Below, in pieces: positions 50,830 to 63,379 of a DNA stretch of 64,000 bases. The DNA is from Sindora glabra. Its lineage: Eukaryota > Streptophyta > Magnoliopsida > Fabales > Fabaceae. The stretch lies in the NCBI GenBank assembly GCA_020226215.1, contig CM035227.1, forward strand, positions 26,229,866-26,293,865. Reading direction: 5' to 3'. Each line of letters starts with the position of its first letter. Positions within the stretch are counted from its first letter, which is position 1. The notes beneath the pieces are model-generated. The model was not told where the DNA came from. It saw only the letters and a list, made by a program, of their open reading frames with translations, and made no database searches. A program made the translations under genes and the position numbers.

Positions 50830-51320
50830 TTTAGTGACAACAAAAGTTATCATAAAAAATTGATATTTTGTCACAAAAGTTTTTTGTAACAACAAAATTT
50901 TTTTATCAAAAAACTTCGTTGCTAAAATTTTTTGTGATAATAAATGATATTAGTCGTTAAAAGCTTTCATTTTGTGACAAGATTTATTATCATTGTAAGC
51001 TATCCCTTTTTGTGATGATAAAATTATGTTGTCACTAAAAGTCATTAGTAACAAATTTTATTATCACTATAGATTAACATTTAATGATAAAAAGATATCT
51101 TTATCATTAATTAATGACTTTAGCGATGATTATTATTGTCACAAAAGCTCCTTTTAGTGACGACATATTTATATTGTCACTAAAAACATAATATTTGTGA
51201 CAATGAGTATTGTCACTAAAGCATTTTTTTGTGTCAATATATTTGTGTTGTCACTAAAAACATAATATTTGTGATAATCATTACTACTACTAAAAATTAT
51301 CACTAAAACTCATTTTTTAT
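50830..51320. repeat. CACTA left subterminal repeats
   Basis: At least ten copies of gtgacaa / ttgtcac(taaa) in both directions over about 490 bases. Confidence 0.8.
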
Positions 51321-52738
51321 TTATAAATATGCATTGTTACAACATTTGCATTTTATCATATATTGAATGCTAATAATAGAGACAAAGTAGAAATGACAAC
51401 ATTTTGATATAATATTTAAAATAAAACTTGTGCTAAAGTTATAATACCAATTATATATAATTCACAACAACAAAGTCATAAAGTTGTACATATTAACATT
51501 TTTCAACTATCAAAATTTGAAGCAAACATTGCTAGTAGATCAAGAAAGCAACTCAAATAACATTTCCTTCAAGGATGACCATGTTATTGATTCTTTTTTA
51601 TGTGCTTCACATGTTAGCTCCACAACCTTGAAAATATCCAAATACCTTATCTTGAAATAAATCAAATATATGATAACCATAAGCCTTTTATTTAACTCAA
51701 ACAATTTATAAGACAACCAATCATAACTACAATAAACTTTTTCATAACATGTTATAATACTAGGATCAAAATCACTTTCAAACCCAAGTAATATGCTTCA
51801 GCTATAGAAAGAGATTAAGATATTAATCTTAGTTCTATTTACATAGCAAAATCAAATTAAATATACATTAACTAGCATACCTCACTCTAGAATTAGAAAT
51901 CCTTGCTTGGAGACTTTATGGCCACATTGAGAGGTTAGTTTGCAAGTGCATTCAATGAGCTTTGTTCATTGCTCTCAGGCACATCATGAAAACCATCAAT
52001 GGTCACAATCTCACATTCCTCCTACAAGAATAATTGAATTAATAACAGGTTTCATAAATTGAATCGACTTTCTGGATTGTATCAATATACTAACTTTGCT
52101 CATTTCACAAGTGCCTTCCTCCATAAGGTAAGGATAGTCTTCCTCCTTACAGAGCCTACTATAAGGATAATCTTCCTCCATAATGTAAGGATAATTTAAT
52201 ATTAGGGTGTTAAGAGCTACCTCAACTACTAGATGCTCTGCTTGTCTAAGAGTAAAGCAAAATGTTAGGCTCTTAAATTTATGCAATTTACACACAAATG
52301 AATCCACATGCTTGTTTGAGAAAGTTAATTTTAAATATTCTATCCAAGTACAGGCGTACATAAATACTATTAAACTTATAATAGCCTAACACTCTGAGAC
52401 CCGGTTACTTTCCCTAAGAAAAGTAAGGAAAACAGAAAGCAAGTTGCTAAGTATACATTCAATCTCACTTTTTCAAACTCTGTTGCAATATATATCTAAT
52501 ACATGGTAGGCCTTAAATATACAAACAAATGAATCTAACAATAGGCTTAGCTATAAATGAAGGTTTGAAAATCACAAGTCCTAGCCATAGATAATAAGAA
52601 TAAAAAATCAACTTTAGCATTCATAATGATAAGATGCTATAAATAAAATATTATTAATTAAATATATCAATTACTGCTATATCAAAGAAAGACAAGGATA
52701 ATGAACATAGATGCAATGAAGTTTGAAATGGAACTTAC
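51321..52738 (-). other. CACTA interior, unassigned
   Basis: Includes an open frame at 52011-52361 (minus) with three short repeats of a tatccttac..tatggaggaag block (52110-52195), not conserved with any family I know. Near 51940-52015 a minus-strand frame ends CEIVTIDGFHDVPESNEQ, perhaps the last exon of another captured gene. I cannot identify it. Confidence 0.3.
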
Positions 52739-53112
52739 CAAAAATGATGATTTCCTTATGGCCACATAATGATTGTGAACTTTTCACAACCTTTCAAGGT
52801 CAATGGATCATCAATTGCCAAGGATTCATAAAATGGAATCTTTATGACTTAACTTAAGTAGCCATGGAAAGGCTTATTACTGGTCTCTTGCCTTTTGGTT
52901 TCTAATGGAAGATTAAATAGTTCTTCCATTAGAGATGAAAATGAGTGGTGAAGTTGAGGACCAATCTTGTTATAAAGTTCCAAGAAATAACCCTGATCTT
53001 CAAGTGTGCTCCTCATAGCTTGGCATGCTGAAACCCAAGCATCTATACCAACCTTCATTTTTTCATTTGTGAAGTACACCACGAGAAGCCTATAGTCTAT
53101 TTGGCTTTCCAT
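52739..53112 (-). pseudogene. Captured AOP-like 2-oxoglutarate dioxygenase, exon 1
   Basis: N-terminal part of a plant Fe(II)/2-oxoglutarate-dependent dioxygenase resembling AOP-type enzymes. From Met at 53112, about 87 codons show the N-terminal dioxygenase fold pattern, including MEELFNLPLETKRQ and KPFHGYLS. A frameshift and stops follow near 52849. The other frame continues IPFYESLAIDDPLTLKG and FTIIMWP, and reaches a GTAAGT splice donor at 52733-52738. The iron-binding HxD..H and 2-oxoglutarate RxS residues lie in later exons and are not present. Carried as cargo by the CACTA element; not functional as an enzyme. Confidence 0.8.
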
Positions 53113-53608
53113 AATCCTATAATATTTTCAATTCTCTCTTCATAAAAAAAGTTTGTGGTGATAAACTGACAGTATTAGATGCTATAGGACAAGCAGAATG
53201 CCACACGACTACATTATTTGCAACTTAAGAATAAGATTTTATTAATTTAGTATAAACTAATCTCTTAAGTTAATCCAACTAATAAAATTCATTATCTTTT
53301 ATCATTCATATTGTTAATTTGATTCCTATTGTTAATAAACTTAAAAAATTTAAACAATTTATAAATACTATATTAAATTTTTAAAAAGATAGAGGACATG
53401 TTAAAATAAAACAACTTATCTTACAATCTTAGACTTCTCATGTCCGTTGAAACGACGATAGTTCTAGATTCCCATGACCTTTTATCATATGGCTTATTTT
53501 TTGGATATTAAAGAGTAAAAAGTAGATTACCTTGGAGGGAAACAATTGCTGCTCTATATCAAAGAAAGGCAATATTAAAAAAATATTGACAAAATAAAAT
53601 TAGATTAC

Positions 53609-53715
53609 CTTGGTCCCTTAAGTTTGGGTGATAAAAGTCTTTCCCACATTCTTGACATTGAATATAGTTGACATTGAACATAGATGGAGCTTTAATATCA
53701 TATCTTTTTTTCAAG
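53609..53715 (-). pseudogene. Captured ribosomal protein eS1 (RPS3a) exon fragment
   Basis: A minus-strand frame reads KKRYDIKAPSMFNV. After an imperfect 16-bp tandem duplication (53652-53667 / 53668-53683) it continues KNVGKTFITQT, stop, GTK, then a GTAA splice donor at 53605-53608. This matches the conserved eS1 segment (KKDWYDIKAPS..NVKNVGKTLVTRTQGTK) of the small ribosomal subunit protein. The duplication and the stop make it non-functional. It lies on the same strand as the dioxygenase fragment. Confidence 0.75.
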
Positions 53716-55590
53716 TGCTTCCATAGAAACTAGTTCCTTAACCAAATCCTGACAAAAGGACAATGGTTTTCAAGAAGTGAATATATGTCAAAACATAAAA
53801 TTGATTAATGTGATAACAGATATCTTTCAAGATTTTGTTAAACAAATTTATATAAATAGCCATTAAACCAGTCATAGAATCCTAAGTGGCATAAAATGGC
53901 TTTATATTATCTAAAAAACAAATGGCCTTATAAACCTTATTGGTAAAAGTTAAAAATAGAGTTTTTATAAATAACTTTTAAATCGATCACAAAATCCCAA
54001 GTAGCATGAAATGATTTTTCCTATTCTGTAGCTACAAAAATATCTTGCCCTTTTAGTAAGCAAAGAAGGGATAGTAGTTAAGCTACGACAAATCTCAAAT
54101 TATACATACACCACTTCCAAAGTGATGAACCCCAAATAGGCATTGTTATCATGAGATAAGGAACAATAGTCATAAGACAAATCTAACCAAAACTTAACCA
54201 TTATCCATTAGCCATAATATACTAACCTATCTAGATAACAGTTCTTCTGAGTCTAAAGTAGACTTGAGTTACCCAAAAAACACAAAATGCTAATTTAGTT
54301 AAAGATTGGGATTTTAAATGGGTAGCACATGTATGACAGAGAGAAGTTGTAATTAGATTTTGCCTTGGTGTCTAAAGAGCAGCTGAACAATGTTAAGAAA
54401 ATAAAAGTAGCATACAATTTAGTAACCTCATCCAAGAATCCTCTTAAAAGAGCCTAATCTAAGCTTTAAACTGTAGTTTATCAGAACTGATTAGGGGACT
54501 AGGTCTGCCAAGTAGAGTTTATCAAAATTTAAGAAATGCAAGATTTTCATACTTTACATTTGAATATATAGTTTATTATTTGCAATAAATCCAATTGGAG
54601 CCCATAATTTCTACATCATTATGAGCTTGTAGCAAGATCAAGTCCTTTACAAGGTAGCTATTTTTTCCCACGCCAACAACTACTAACACATAAAAGTCAT
54701 CAACATCGTCTTGAAATTAGCAATGCTGTGTAGGGCCTTTTCAATATTAAATGATATAAAAACAACAATCAGTCAGCATAAGTATGACAAAGAATAAAAA
54801 CTTCTAATTTTTCACAATATTTATGACTAAATTAGATTTTGAAGTAACTATACCATTCTTAACTTTCCTTTCATGTTGAAAACCTCTGATATCCTTTCTT
54901 TGCCAGCACTTAATTCTTCTCTTACTATTCAAGGGCTACTCTTGTTTCCTATTGCACAACATCGTTGCCATTGAATATAATTACCATTTTTTGAATTGAT
55001 TAAAAATAATATAGATGAAGTTAGGGTAGTTAATCCTAATGGTTAACAAAAGTCAGCCAGTACAGGCATACATGAAAAACATTATGAGAGGAGATAAGAA
55101 CTTGAGAAAATTGCAACTATAGAGAAATCAAAAGGAAAGGCTTCAAATTCCAAATTCAAGAAATACTTGAGATCAGCAAACTATGAAACACTACATGCTG
55201 CAGCGCATAAATATATCTAGCTAATTTTGTAAGATTTGGAAATCCAAAATCCAATTTTATTTGATCCTAGAATAATTCAAATCACAAAAGAAAAATGATA
55301 AAAAAAAATCTAGAATTTCCTTGCACGAGTTGTAGACAAACCCAAATGCTGAACCAACCTTCTTTAGTTTTGATCCCTAACATGATTCAAATCTCAAAAG
55401 GAATAGTTTAGAATTTTAATCAAATTCTTAATTTCTAAAAAATGAATTGAACTCAATTTTGCTTTACATTAGAGGTCAAATTCCAATCCTAGCACGATTC
55501 AAATTGCATAGTTTTGTTCAATGCTGAGATGGATGAAGCTCCAATTATTTTCTCCTTTTAATGAGGAAGTTTGTCTTTGTGAGGATAATT
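53716..55590. other. CACTA interior, unassigned
   Basis: 1.9 kb without a frame I can identify on either strand. Further captured exons may be hidden here. Confidence 0.3.
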
Positions 55591-55599
55591 TTTTTTATT

Positions 55600-55870
55600 T
55601 TAACTTCTGGTCACTAAAGGAACTTTCAGTGACAAGTTTTACTTGTCTCTGAAATTTAAATATTTCAATAGATATAAAAATTAATTTTGTAATAATTATA
55701 ATGACAAGAAATATAACTTGTCACAAAAAAATGTTATTTTTGTAACCATAAATTTCTTTTGTCACTAATACTATAATTTAATGACAAAAATAATATATTG
55801 CAACTAAAAGGTTGTTTTTAGTGATAAAAATATAACTTGTCACTAAATTTTTGTCATTGAAGACTCAATT
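55600..55870. repeat. CACTA right subterminal repeats
   Basis: About eight copies of agtgacaag / ttgtcactaa and variants in both orientations before the terminus. Confidence 0.75.
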
Positions 55871-55880
55871 TCTTGTAGTG

Positions 55881-58526
55881 AGATCCACCTATTCCAATTG
55901 TATTACCTTGCTTATGAGAGGTGCTTATGGTTGAGAGAATTCTTGCTAAGCCAAAGTCATTGACATGAGCAATCATGTCTTTGTCAAGAAGGATATTCTT
56001 GGCTTTAAATCACAATGAACAATGGGTTTCACACCTTCATAGTGAAGATGATGTAATGTAGAAGCAATATCAATAAGGATGTTCAATCTTTGATCAAGGC
56101 TTAACATGCAATGTTGGTATGCAATTTCTATCTCTGGGTGTAACCATTCCTCCAAGCTTCCATTTGGCATGTATTCAAAAACTAAAGCTTTAAATTCATT
56201 GCCGCTATGATCTACACTTAAGCAACAAGTTAGAACCTTAACCAAATTTCGATATTGAGTGCTTTTAAGTGCATTGCATTTGGCGATGAAACTCCTATTA
56301 GCTCCTTTCCTTTGAAGGTTGAGGACCTTGATAGCAACTATGTTTTTTTCATAATCAAGTCTTCCTATATACACCAAGCCATGACTTCCAAATCCAATCA
56401 GGTTACTAGTTAAGAACCTATTGGTTGCATGGTACAAGCTTTGGTAAGACACTCTAGAATCAATGGCATGTGAAGTGAGAGATTATTTCCTTTTTCTCCT
56501 TCTTATCCCGTAAATTACAAGAAAAGATAATAAAATATTCATCAGAATGAGGCCATTGTGCTTCCTATTTGTGTTAGGTTTGTAAAGGCAAGGTGGCAAA
56601 TTTAATTCTAGGATGCCAATGCAAAGCTTATCATTCCTGGTTACTATTAAGGCACTTCCATTTTGAAAAACACCATTGGTTGGCACATTGCCATCCAACA
56701 TGTTAAAGGAAACATTCAAATATTCTAAGCTAAAAACATTTTGTAAGCCTTCAGGAATTGATTTAGACAAGTATTTCTTCACAAATGTAAATATTGAAGA
56801 CCTTTCAGTGAAGTCAAAGATGGAGGTATATTTCCTTAAAGGGAATTTCCTTGCAGATTAAGATATTCCAAGCTTATGCAATCACTAATGGTATCAGGAA
56901 TATCACCAGATAAATAATTTTTCGAAACATCCAATGTACCAATGTTTCGTAGCTGACCCACCTCTATTGGTAGACTTTCGCTAAATGAGTTGTGTGATAA
57001 ATTTAGCAAGATTGATAAGGAAGAAAGACCAATAACCTCTAAAGGTATGGAACACATAGGGTCATTTTGTGAAAGGTCTAGCTTTTGTAAACTTTTACAA
57101 TTTCCTTCCAGCATATTATGTGATAAATCCAATTGAAGTAATTGAGCGAGATTACCAATGGAGGCTGGTTTCTGTCCAAAAAAATTGTTTCCCGTAAGGT
57201 TAGTTTTTCCAACTTCTGCAGCCTTCCAATATTATCTGGAATATTCCCAGTAAACTTATTTCTTTCCATGGACAAAAGGTTTAAGTTGAGAAGATATCCT
57301 AATGTTGTAGGAATATTTCTAGATATTTGATTGCCATCTAGATATAGTTAAGTAGGTTGTTTGGACAAATTCCCCATTGATTCAAGTAAAGACCCTCCAA
57401 AATTATTATCATCTATCTCCGACTCAGACAACTTTGTACAGTTCGTAAAAGATATCAAAAAGTCACAAGAGATGAATTTTGGCCTAGATTGTTTAGACCA
57501 ACATCAACCACCAAAGGTTTGGTAGCATTCCCAAGTTTGGAACTTGCCCTACAAAACTGTTCTTGGTCATTTCAATTGCTTGAAGATTTGATGCATTTAC
57601 GATGGAAATTGGGATTAGGCCGGAAAACTGATTTGTAAGAATTTCAAAGTCTTGCATATTGGGAAGGTTGAGGAACATGTTGGCAGGTAGAGAGCCACTG
57701 AACTTATTGCCGCTGATTGAGAGCATATTGAAAGACGAAATGTTTTAAAGTGAAGAAGGAAGCATGCCGGACAGTTGGTTGATAGGAATGGTAAATTTTT
57801 GCAAGTTCAGACGGCCAATTTCTTCTGGGATGTTTCCCTCCAAGTTATTATAAGCTGCGGAAAGATTAACAAGGGAAGAAATATTCCACATAGAAGATGG
57901 AAACTGTCCCGTCAAATTGTTTACAGAAAGATACAACTCTTGAAGCTTTGAAGAGAGCCAATATCCACTCGTATTTTGCCAATAAGATTGTTTCTTTAGA
58001 AACTCAAAATTCTGAGTTTTGTGCAGCTTGTTATGTTGGAAGGAATTTCACCTACCAATGCGCTCTTGGATAGTATGAGCTCCTGCAGTCGAAATAAACG
58101 ACCTAACCGAGGTGATATGGATCCGCGCAAGAAATAACCATCTAAGATCAAGTTTGAAATTCTCTGAGGATGGCGGCTGCTGCATGTGATTCCTGGCCAT
58201 TTGCAGAAGTATATAGAAGTGTTCCAAGAGGCCAAGACATCAAATGGATCATTGGTTATGGATTCTTTAGATCTGAGCAATGCCAAATGATCAGTCTCAT
58301 TTCCTAATAGATGGGCAGTTCCATTGAGTTGGAATGACGTTGAGTTTAAAATAAAGGGAATGATAAGTTGAAGAAATATGGAGCAAAGTAAGGGCAACAT
58401 AGGAGGCAAAACCTTTATTAGGCTGAGGAATACAAAGCCCTGAACGACTAAGGATTCTTCGCAGCTTGAGCAATATAAGGATTCACTTGTTGGATGTTGT
58501 AGCAGTAAATATATACGAGATGACAT
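55881..58526 (-). pseudogene. LRR receptor kinase copy 2, 5' part
   Basis: Keeps the N-terminal region lost in copy 1. The open frame begins at 58526, but the more likely start is Met at 58400 (MLPLLCSI), which gives a signal peptide, followed by an LRRNT_2 cap (ETDHLALL, CKWPGITC) and LRRs. The frame is broken by a stop at 57996-57998, another in the SL*NIS codon near 57743, frameshifts near 57490 and 57150, and a further one in the catalytic loop after HCDLKP (about 56000). P-loop GFGSHG (better than copy 1), AIK and DFG are present; the helix-C Glu is Lys (AKC). The sequence stops at IGIGG, where CACTA was inserted. Confidence 0.9.
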
Positions 58527-60502
58527 ATATAACCGGGGACAGAGAGAGAGAGAGAGTCATACTTTACCCACTCGTAGTTTTTTTTTTTTTTACCTTATCC
58601 ACTTATATTTTTAAATGTTACAATTTATCTATATTTACTTTCAATCATTAGCTTGTTACCTACCTATATTATTTTTCATTTAAAATTTAATAGAAAATTT
58701 ATATGCATAGCATATAATCTTTAATTGTTCAAATTTTAATTCAATTCACTTGAAATCAAATTTCCCCAAACAAACCCTAATTATATTGTATTTTGTGTGG
58801 ATAAAGCAATTAGGAAATATTAGGGATTTTGAAATTTACACTTGGAAAATAATAATTCTACTTAGTTTTCATGAATGAGAAATGATAGTAATATGGTGTT
58901 TTGAAAGCAAATATAAAATTTGTAGAAGTTAAATTTAAAATGTGAAATTGGATAATTTAAATTCTTCACTTAAGATGCTTAAATAATTTGTAAGTTCTAT
59001 CTAATTATTATCAAATAAAATATTTTAACTTGTAAAACTTAAATTCCTTGAAAAATTAAACTACCAACTTCAATTTTCTAAATCTAAACACAACATTTGA
59101 GATTTGTCTTTTACATTAGTTTAAAATTGCTAAATAAAGTGTGTCAAATAAGATATTTTGGGATAAATTAATTTTAAGTGAATATCAATTTGAATCAAAA
59201 TTTGAGAAACTAAATATTACATGCAAAGTAGGTAAGTTTTTAGTTAAATTTTGGATAAAAAATAGTTTAAATGAATAAAGTGTTAATAATTGAAATTACA
59301 TGTAGATAAATCATAACAAAAAAATTACATATGAACTAAACAAAAAAAGGGGGGGAAGAAACCGAGTAAAGTGTAACTTTTCCTTAAAAGCAAGAAACAA
59401 AGAATTAAAGTTCAGGCCAGACTGGTACTCCATAACAAGTCGGCAATGTTGCATTGACTAAATCGTAAAATCCAATTTCAGTCCAAGTCGAAGAAAATGA
59501 GATCATAAATAATAAAATAAGATTATAAAATTAAGAAGGTAAAAGAATTCAATTAAAGTTGTCAGACACAATGGCTAGCTTAAAAAAGTAAAACGTTAGA
59601 AAGTAAACGAGGTTTGCGTCGTTTTGGACATTTTCCCATTAAATTTCTTGATAAATTCAGTTAATCTATATTATGTATAAACATCATAAGCTAAATTTCA
59701 CAATTTATATTGAATTTGTCAAAAGCAATGGCCGGCTTTAGAAAAACAAAAAACATTGGAAGTAAACAAACTTGAGTCAGAAGATAAAGTTCATTGTGAA
59801 ATTTATTGGTGAAATTACCTTTTCAATTCTTATCGTTCGATTGTTCTTATATATATATATTTTTTTATGTAGTCACATGTCATAATATAGAAATGAAGAA
59901 ACACCCATTTACAAAAATTATTAAGAGAATCAAGAATAAAAATTTCGATAATACATATTTTCTAGTTAATGGATTCATTCAATTGTATTTACTTAAATAT
60001 TTTCTTTAAATTGTAATAATTTATTATTTTAATGAATAAATCTTTATATATTGTTATATAACTGTATAAGGTCATAAATATTTTTCATTTCATCGATCTA
60101 ATTGTAGATACAAATATCTAAATTAATGAGCTATTATGAAACTAATTATAAGCAAAAAAATTTAGTAACCCCATTACAAAGACAAAAAGGTATAAGAACA
60201 AAATTATCAGTTAAAGAAGATTGTAAGATCCAAAAGTTTAATTTAATCAAATTAATTTATTAGAAAAACATTGTTTTTAAGTATTTTTTTTTCATTTGCA
60301 GTAGCGTGCTGTGACCTCTCAATATTTCACAATCAGCCCACGTATCATTTACATCATCTCCGATAATTATTTTATCCATATTATTTTTATATGCCGTGTT
60401 CCATTCTTATTGACATGTCTTCTCAAAAAAGAACCAGACTCTACCACTTTTGCTAGGAAGTGTGCATTTTGGCATCCAAAACAGATATAAAAATAAACTT
60501 AT
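58527..60502. promoter_or_regulatory. Upstream flank of receptor kinase copy 2
   Basis: Ancestral 5' flank of the receptor gene, aligned with 21215-23046 from 58783 on. Contains a (GA) run at 58539-58556, a T run near 58579, and the paired 60-bp blocks at 59567-59630 and 59727-59790. No start site can be fixed. Confidence 0.35.
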
Positions 60503-62805
60503 CTTCCGTTTGATACGATAAAATAAAATAGAAAATAACAGAAGAAAAGAATAGAATGATTATTTTATAATTATATTTGGCATATTTTGAAATAAAATAA
60601 GCAATCCATTTCATAATTATGTTTGATACAATAAATGTTATTGAAATGAAATGAAAAAAATGCATCAATAATAATAATACCTTTAGAAATAAAAAGAATG
60701 TATAAAATCGAAACCATATTTATATGAAAGATGATTATTATCATATTTTTGTTTATTTAAATTTTTTCTAATTGGAAAAAATTATAATTATCAATATTAT
60801 AATTAAAAAATAATTTTCTATAGTAAAAGTATACAAATTTAATTTATCAAAATTTTCATATTAAATAATTTCGTATAAAGAATAAAAAATTTTCATTTTA
60901 TATTTTATTATTAAAAATAATTAATAAAATATTTAAATAATATAATATTAAAAATATATTTTATTTTAATTTATTATTTATTAATAAATGATAATGTTGG
61001 AATATATGAAATATATAAAGGATAAAATACTATTACATAATAGTTGATTGACATTGGTTGTTTAGCAAATTATATATCAGAATATAGTTGATGTCTTATC
61101 AAATGTCATTGTAAATAAGTTATGATGACAATTACACACCTAATGTGACAAAAATAAAATAAAATAACATTGGTTCCTATTCCGACTAAACCATCAACAT
61201 TTCTTCATGTATTGTACAACTTAGTCATTGATAATGAATTAAAGATGTTAGTTTTTACAAAGTAACTAATATAAAATATTTGCAAAATATTTTTAATGAA
61301 ATTTTTTGGCTTCCATGCCAAAAAATTTATAATAAAAATGAAATAAACTTAAGGTCTTGCCAAAAATGCATATTTTGAATTAAAAATTTTGAAAGGTCAT
61401 AATGTTATATTCGATTGTCCATTAAGGGTGAATTTTTATTGATTTCATATAACTTTTCAAAATTTATACATCTACAAAAGCCCAACAAGGTTTTGCCCTT
61501 TCTGAAATTATGAAAAATAGTCATTTTTGTGTTATGTTTTAAACTAGTAGCCTAGAATAAAGTATTTGCTTCATACTCGATATTAATTAAAAGAGTATCG
61601 GTATCTCACCAACATATGGTCAAGGATGGAATAACATTTTGGGTTTTATAAAAAGAACTAGATAGAGATGAAGATGGAGATAGAGCTTAGAAACAAATAA
61701 GAAGTACAATAAGAGTGATAATAAGAAAAAAAATAGGATGTGTTTTATTTATAATGTAAAAATGTCACCAACTTTGGACATTGATTATTAACATGAAATT
61801 GACATCTTATATATTATTATTTTCCAAATAACTAACGGTTCTTATATCATTAAACATCAATTAAATACAAAACTAATATGTTTATTTTTTATATTTTCTA
61901 ACCAGTAGTTTGAAATACCTTTAGATCATAATTATAAACAAAATTGATATCTTAAGTTTTTATAAATTTCCAATAAACCTATAAATGTTATCACTTTAGA
62001 TGTTAATTTAGTTCAAAATTGACATGTTAAAATTTGACACTTTTCTTACCAAACTTTTATAATAACTTTGGACATCAATTAATTTCAAAACCAATGTCTT
62101 AAGTTTTTTTCATTTTCTTGGCAACCTTTCAATGTCATATATTTTGATGTTCATTAAGTGAAAATTAATGTTTAAGTTTTCTAATAATTTTAAAAATATT
62201 ATCATATCTGAATAGATAATGTTTAATTCTAAAACCAACATTTTAAGTTTTCTCATGTTAACTTTTAAATGTTATATAGTTTAATGTTGGTTAAGTGAAA
62301 ATGAACTTATAAAACTTTCTAATAATTTTAAAAATATCATCGCATTCAAATAGATATTTTTTAATTATAAAATCAATCTCTTAAGTTTTCTTATTTTTTC
62401 AATGCTATATATTATAATGTCCATTAAGTAAAAAAATCAATGTCTTAAATTTTTTAATAATTTTAAAAATGTCACAATATCTATATAGGTGTCAATTATA
62501 TTTATAATCCATTGTCTTAATTTTTCAAATAATTTCAAAAATATTATCATGTCAATATACTCATCAGTGTTAACTTGGTTTGACATCTATATAACGATGT
62601 AATATCTTATTTCTATAGTAGTGAAAGTGTAAAAAATTCATTCAACAAATGATCCAATAGACATTCCATCATTTTTGCAATGAGATAGAGATTCCATCAT
62701 TGGATAAAATGATCATTTCTTAGAGAATAAATATTCTCATTCCGTAATATTTACTAAATAAACTTATTTCATTCCATTCCATTTTATCACACTAAACATG
62801 CTATT
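60503..62805. mobile_element. Inverted-repeat element type C, split by CACTA
   Basis: Left half 60503-61027, right half 62627-62805 ending CATTTTATCACACTAAAC-like. Removing 61028-62623 and one AAA restores continuity with the interior of related elements (compare the inverse of 6478-6540). Confidence 0.6.
61028..62623. mobile_element. Non-autonomous CACTA-like element, 1.6 kb
   Basis: Right end ttctatagtagtg is a perfect CACTA terminus (CACTACTATAGAA). The left end is decayed (TACTATTACATAATAG). AAA duplications at 61025-61027 and 62624-62626. The interior is made of diverged 'aatgtcttaag' / 'gacatcaatt' subterminal-type motifs spaced about 85-170 bp. No coding capacity. Its truncated counterpart is 23571-24942. 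Confidence 0.65.
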
Positions 62806-63254
62806 ATTGTAACTATTTACTCCAATAACACTTTTTCATATTTTCAAGTAATTTTTTTGGGCAAGTACAAATGGTGGCTAATTATGATGGCAAATTTTAA
62901 GTAAAAATTTGAAAGGGAAAAAATTTTTTGGGGCCAAATGATTTATACAATTTTTTTTATATTATGCATGGTATTAATAAATGATTTTAAAAATTTTAAG
63001 GGTCATGGCACCATTTCATCATACTAAACATTCTATTATTATAAGTATTTACTCCGATAACACTTTTTCATATTTTTCAATTAATTTTTTTGGGCAAGTA
63101 CAAGTGGTGGCAAATTATAATGGTGAATTTTCACTAAAAATTTGGAAGGGCAAAAAAATTTTTGGGGCCAAATAATTTATATAACTTTTTTTATACTATG
63201 CGTGATATTAATACATGATTTTAAAACTTTTAAGAGTCATAGCCCCTTTATGTC
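62791..63254. repeat. Tandem duplication of a 232-bp unit
   Basis: 62791-63022 and 63023-63254 align along their length, beginning actaaacat(g/t)ctattatt and sharing 'tttttttgggcaagtacaa.tggtggc' and 'tttttggggccaaat'. The first bases are the end of the type C element. The 64-codon frame at 62981-63175 is a by-product. Confidence 0.85.
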
Positions 63255-63379
63255 CCAATAGAGCTTCACTCAATTGTTGTGAGAATTAGAATATTAATTA
63301 AACGATTTCTCTTCTCATAATAAGTGTCATTTATGAGATTTTAATTTCCATTCATTGACAAATAAAGGCAGATCATTGT
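63255..63379. other. Short spacer
   Basis: No recognised sequence. Confidence 0.3.

Larger units (their letters stand above)
50812..55880. mobile_element. CACTA transposon with captured gene fragments (5069 bp)
   Basis: Left terminus CACTACAAAAAAATTGC; right terminus is the inverse, CACTACAAGAAATTG. The 3-bp duplication AGA lies on both sides (50809-50811, 55881-55883), and copy 1 near 17930 gives the empty site. Both ends carry many short copies of TTTAGTGACAA or its inverse, the subterminal transposase-binding type of array. No TNP2 motifs inside. It holds instead a piece of an AOP-like dioxygenase gene and a piece of the eS1/RPS3a gene, both on the minus strand. It interrupts the kinase activation segment of the receptor. 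Confidence 0.92.
24943..62007. repeat. Tandem duplication, copy 2 (expanded by insertions)
   Basis: Second copy of the unit, in direct orientation. It is about 17 kb longer than copy 1, mostly because of five insertions (33209-34654, 37393-45333, 45905-48605, 49060-50095, 50812-55880), each with a corresponding uninterrupted site in copy 1. It also keeps the receptor N-terminal coding region that copy 1 has lost. Confidence 0.85.

Noticed and set aside
53609..53700. C..C zinc-finger-like reading QCQECGKDFYH
   Set aside because: Appears only in the frame shifted by the 16-bp duplication; the other frame gives a clear eS1 match.
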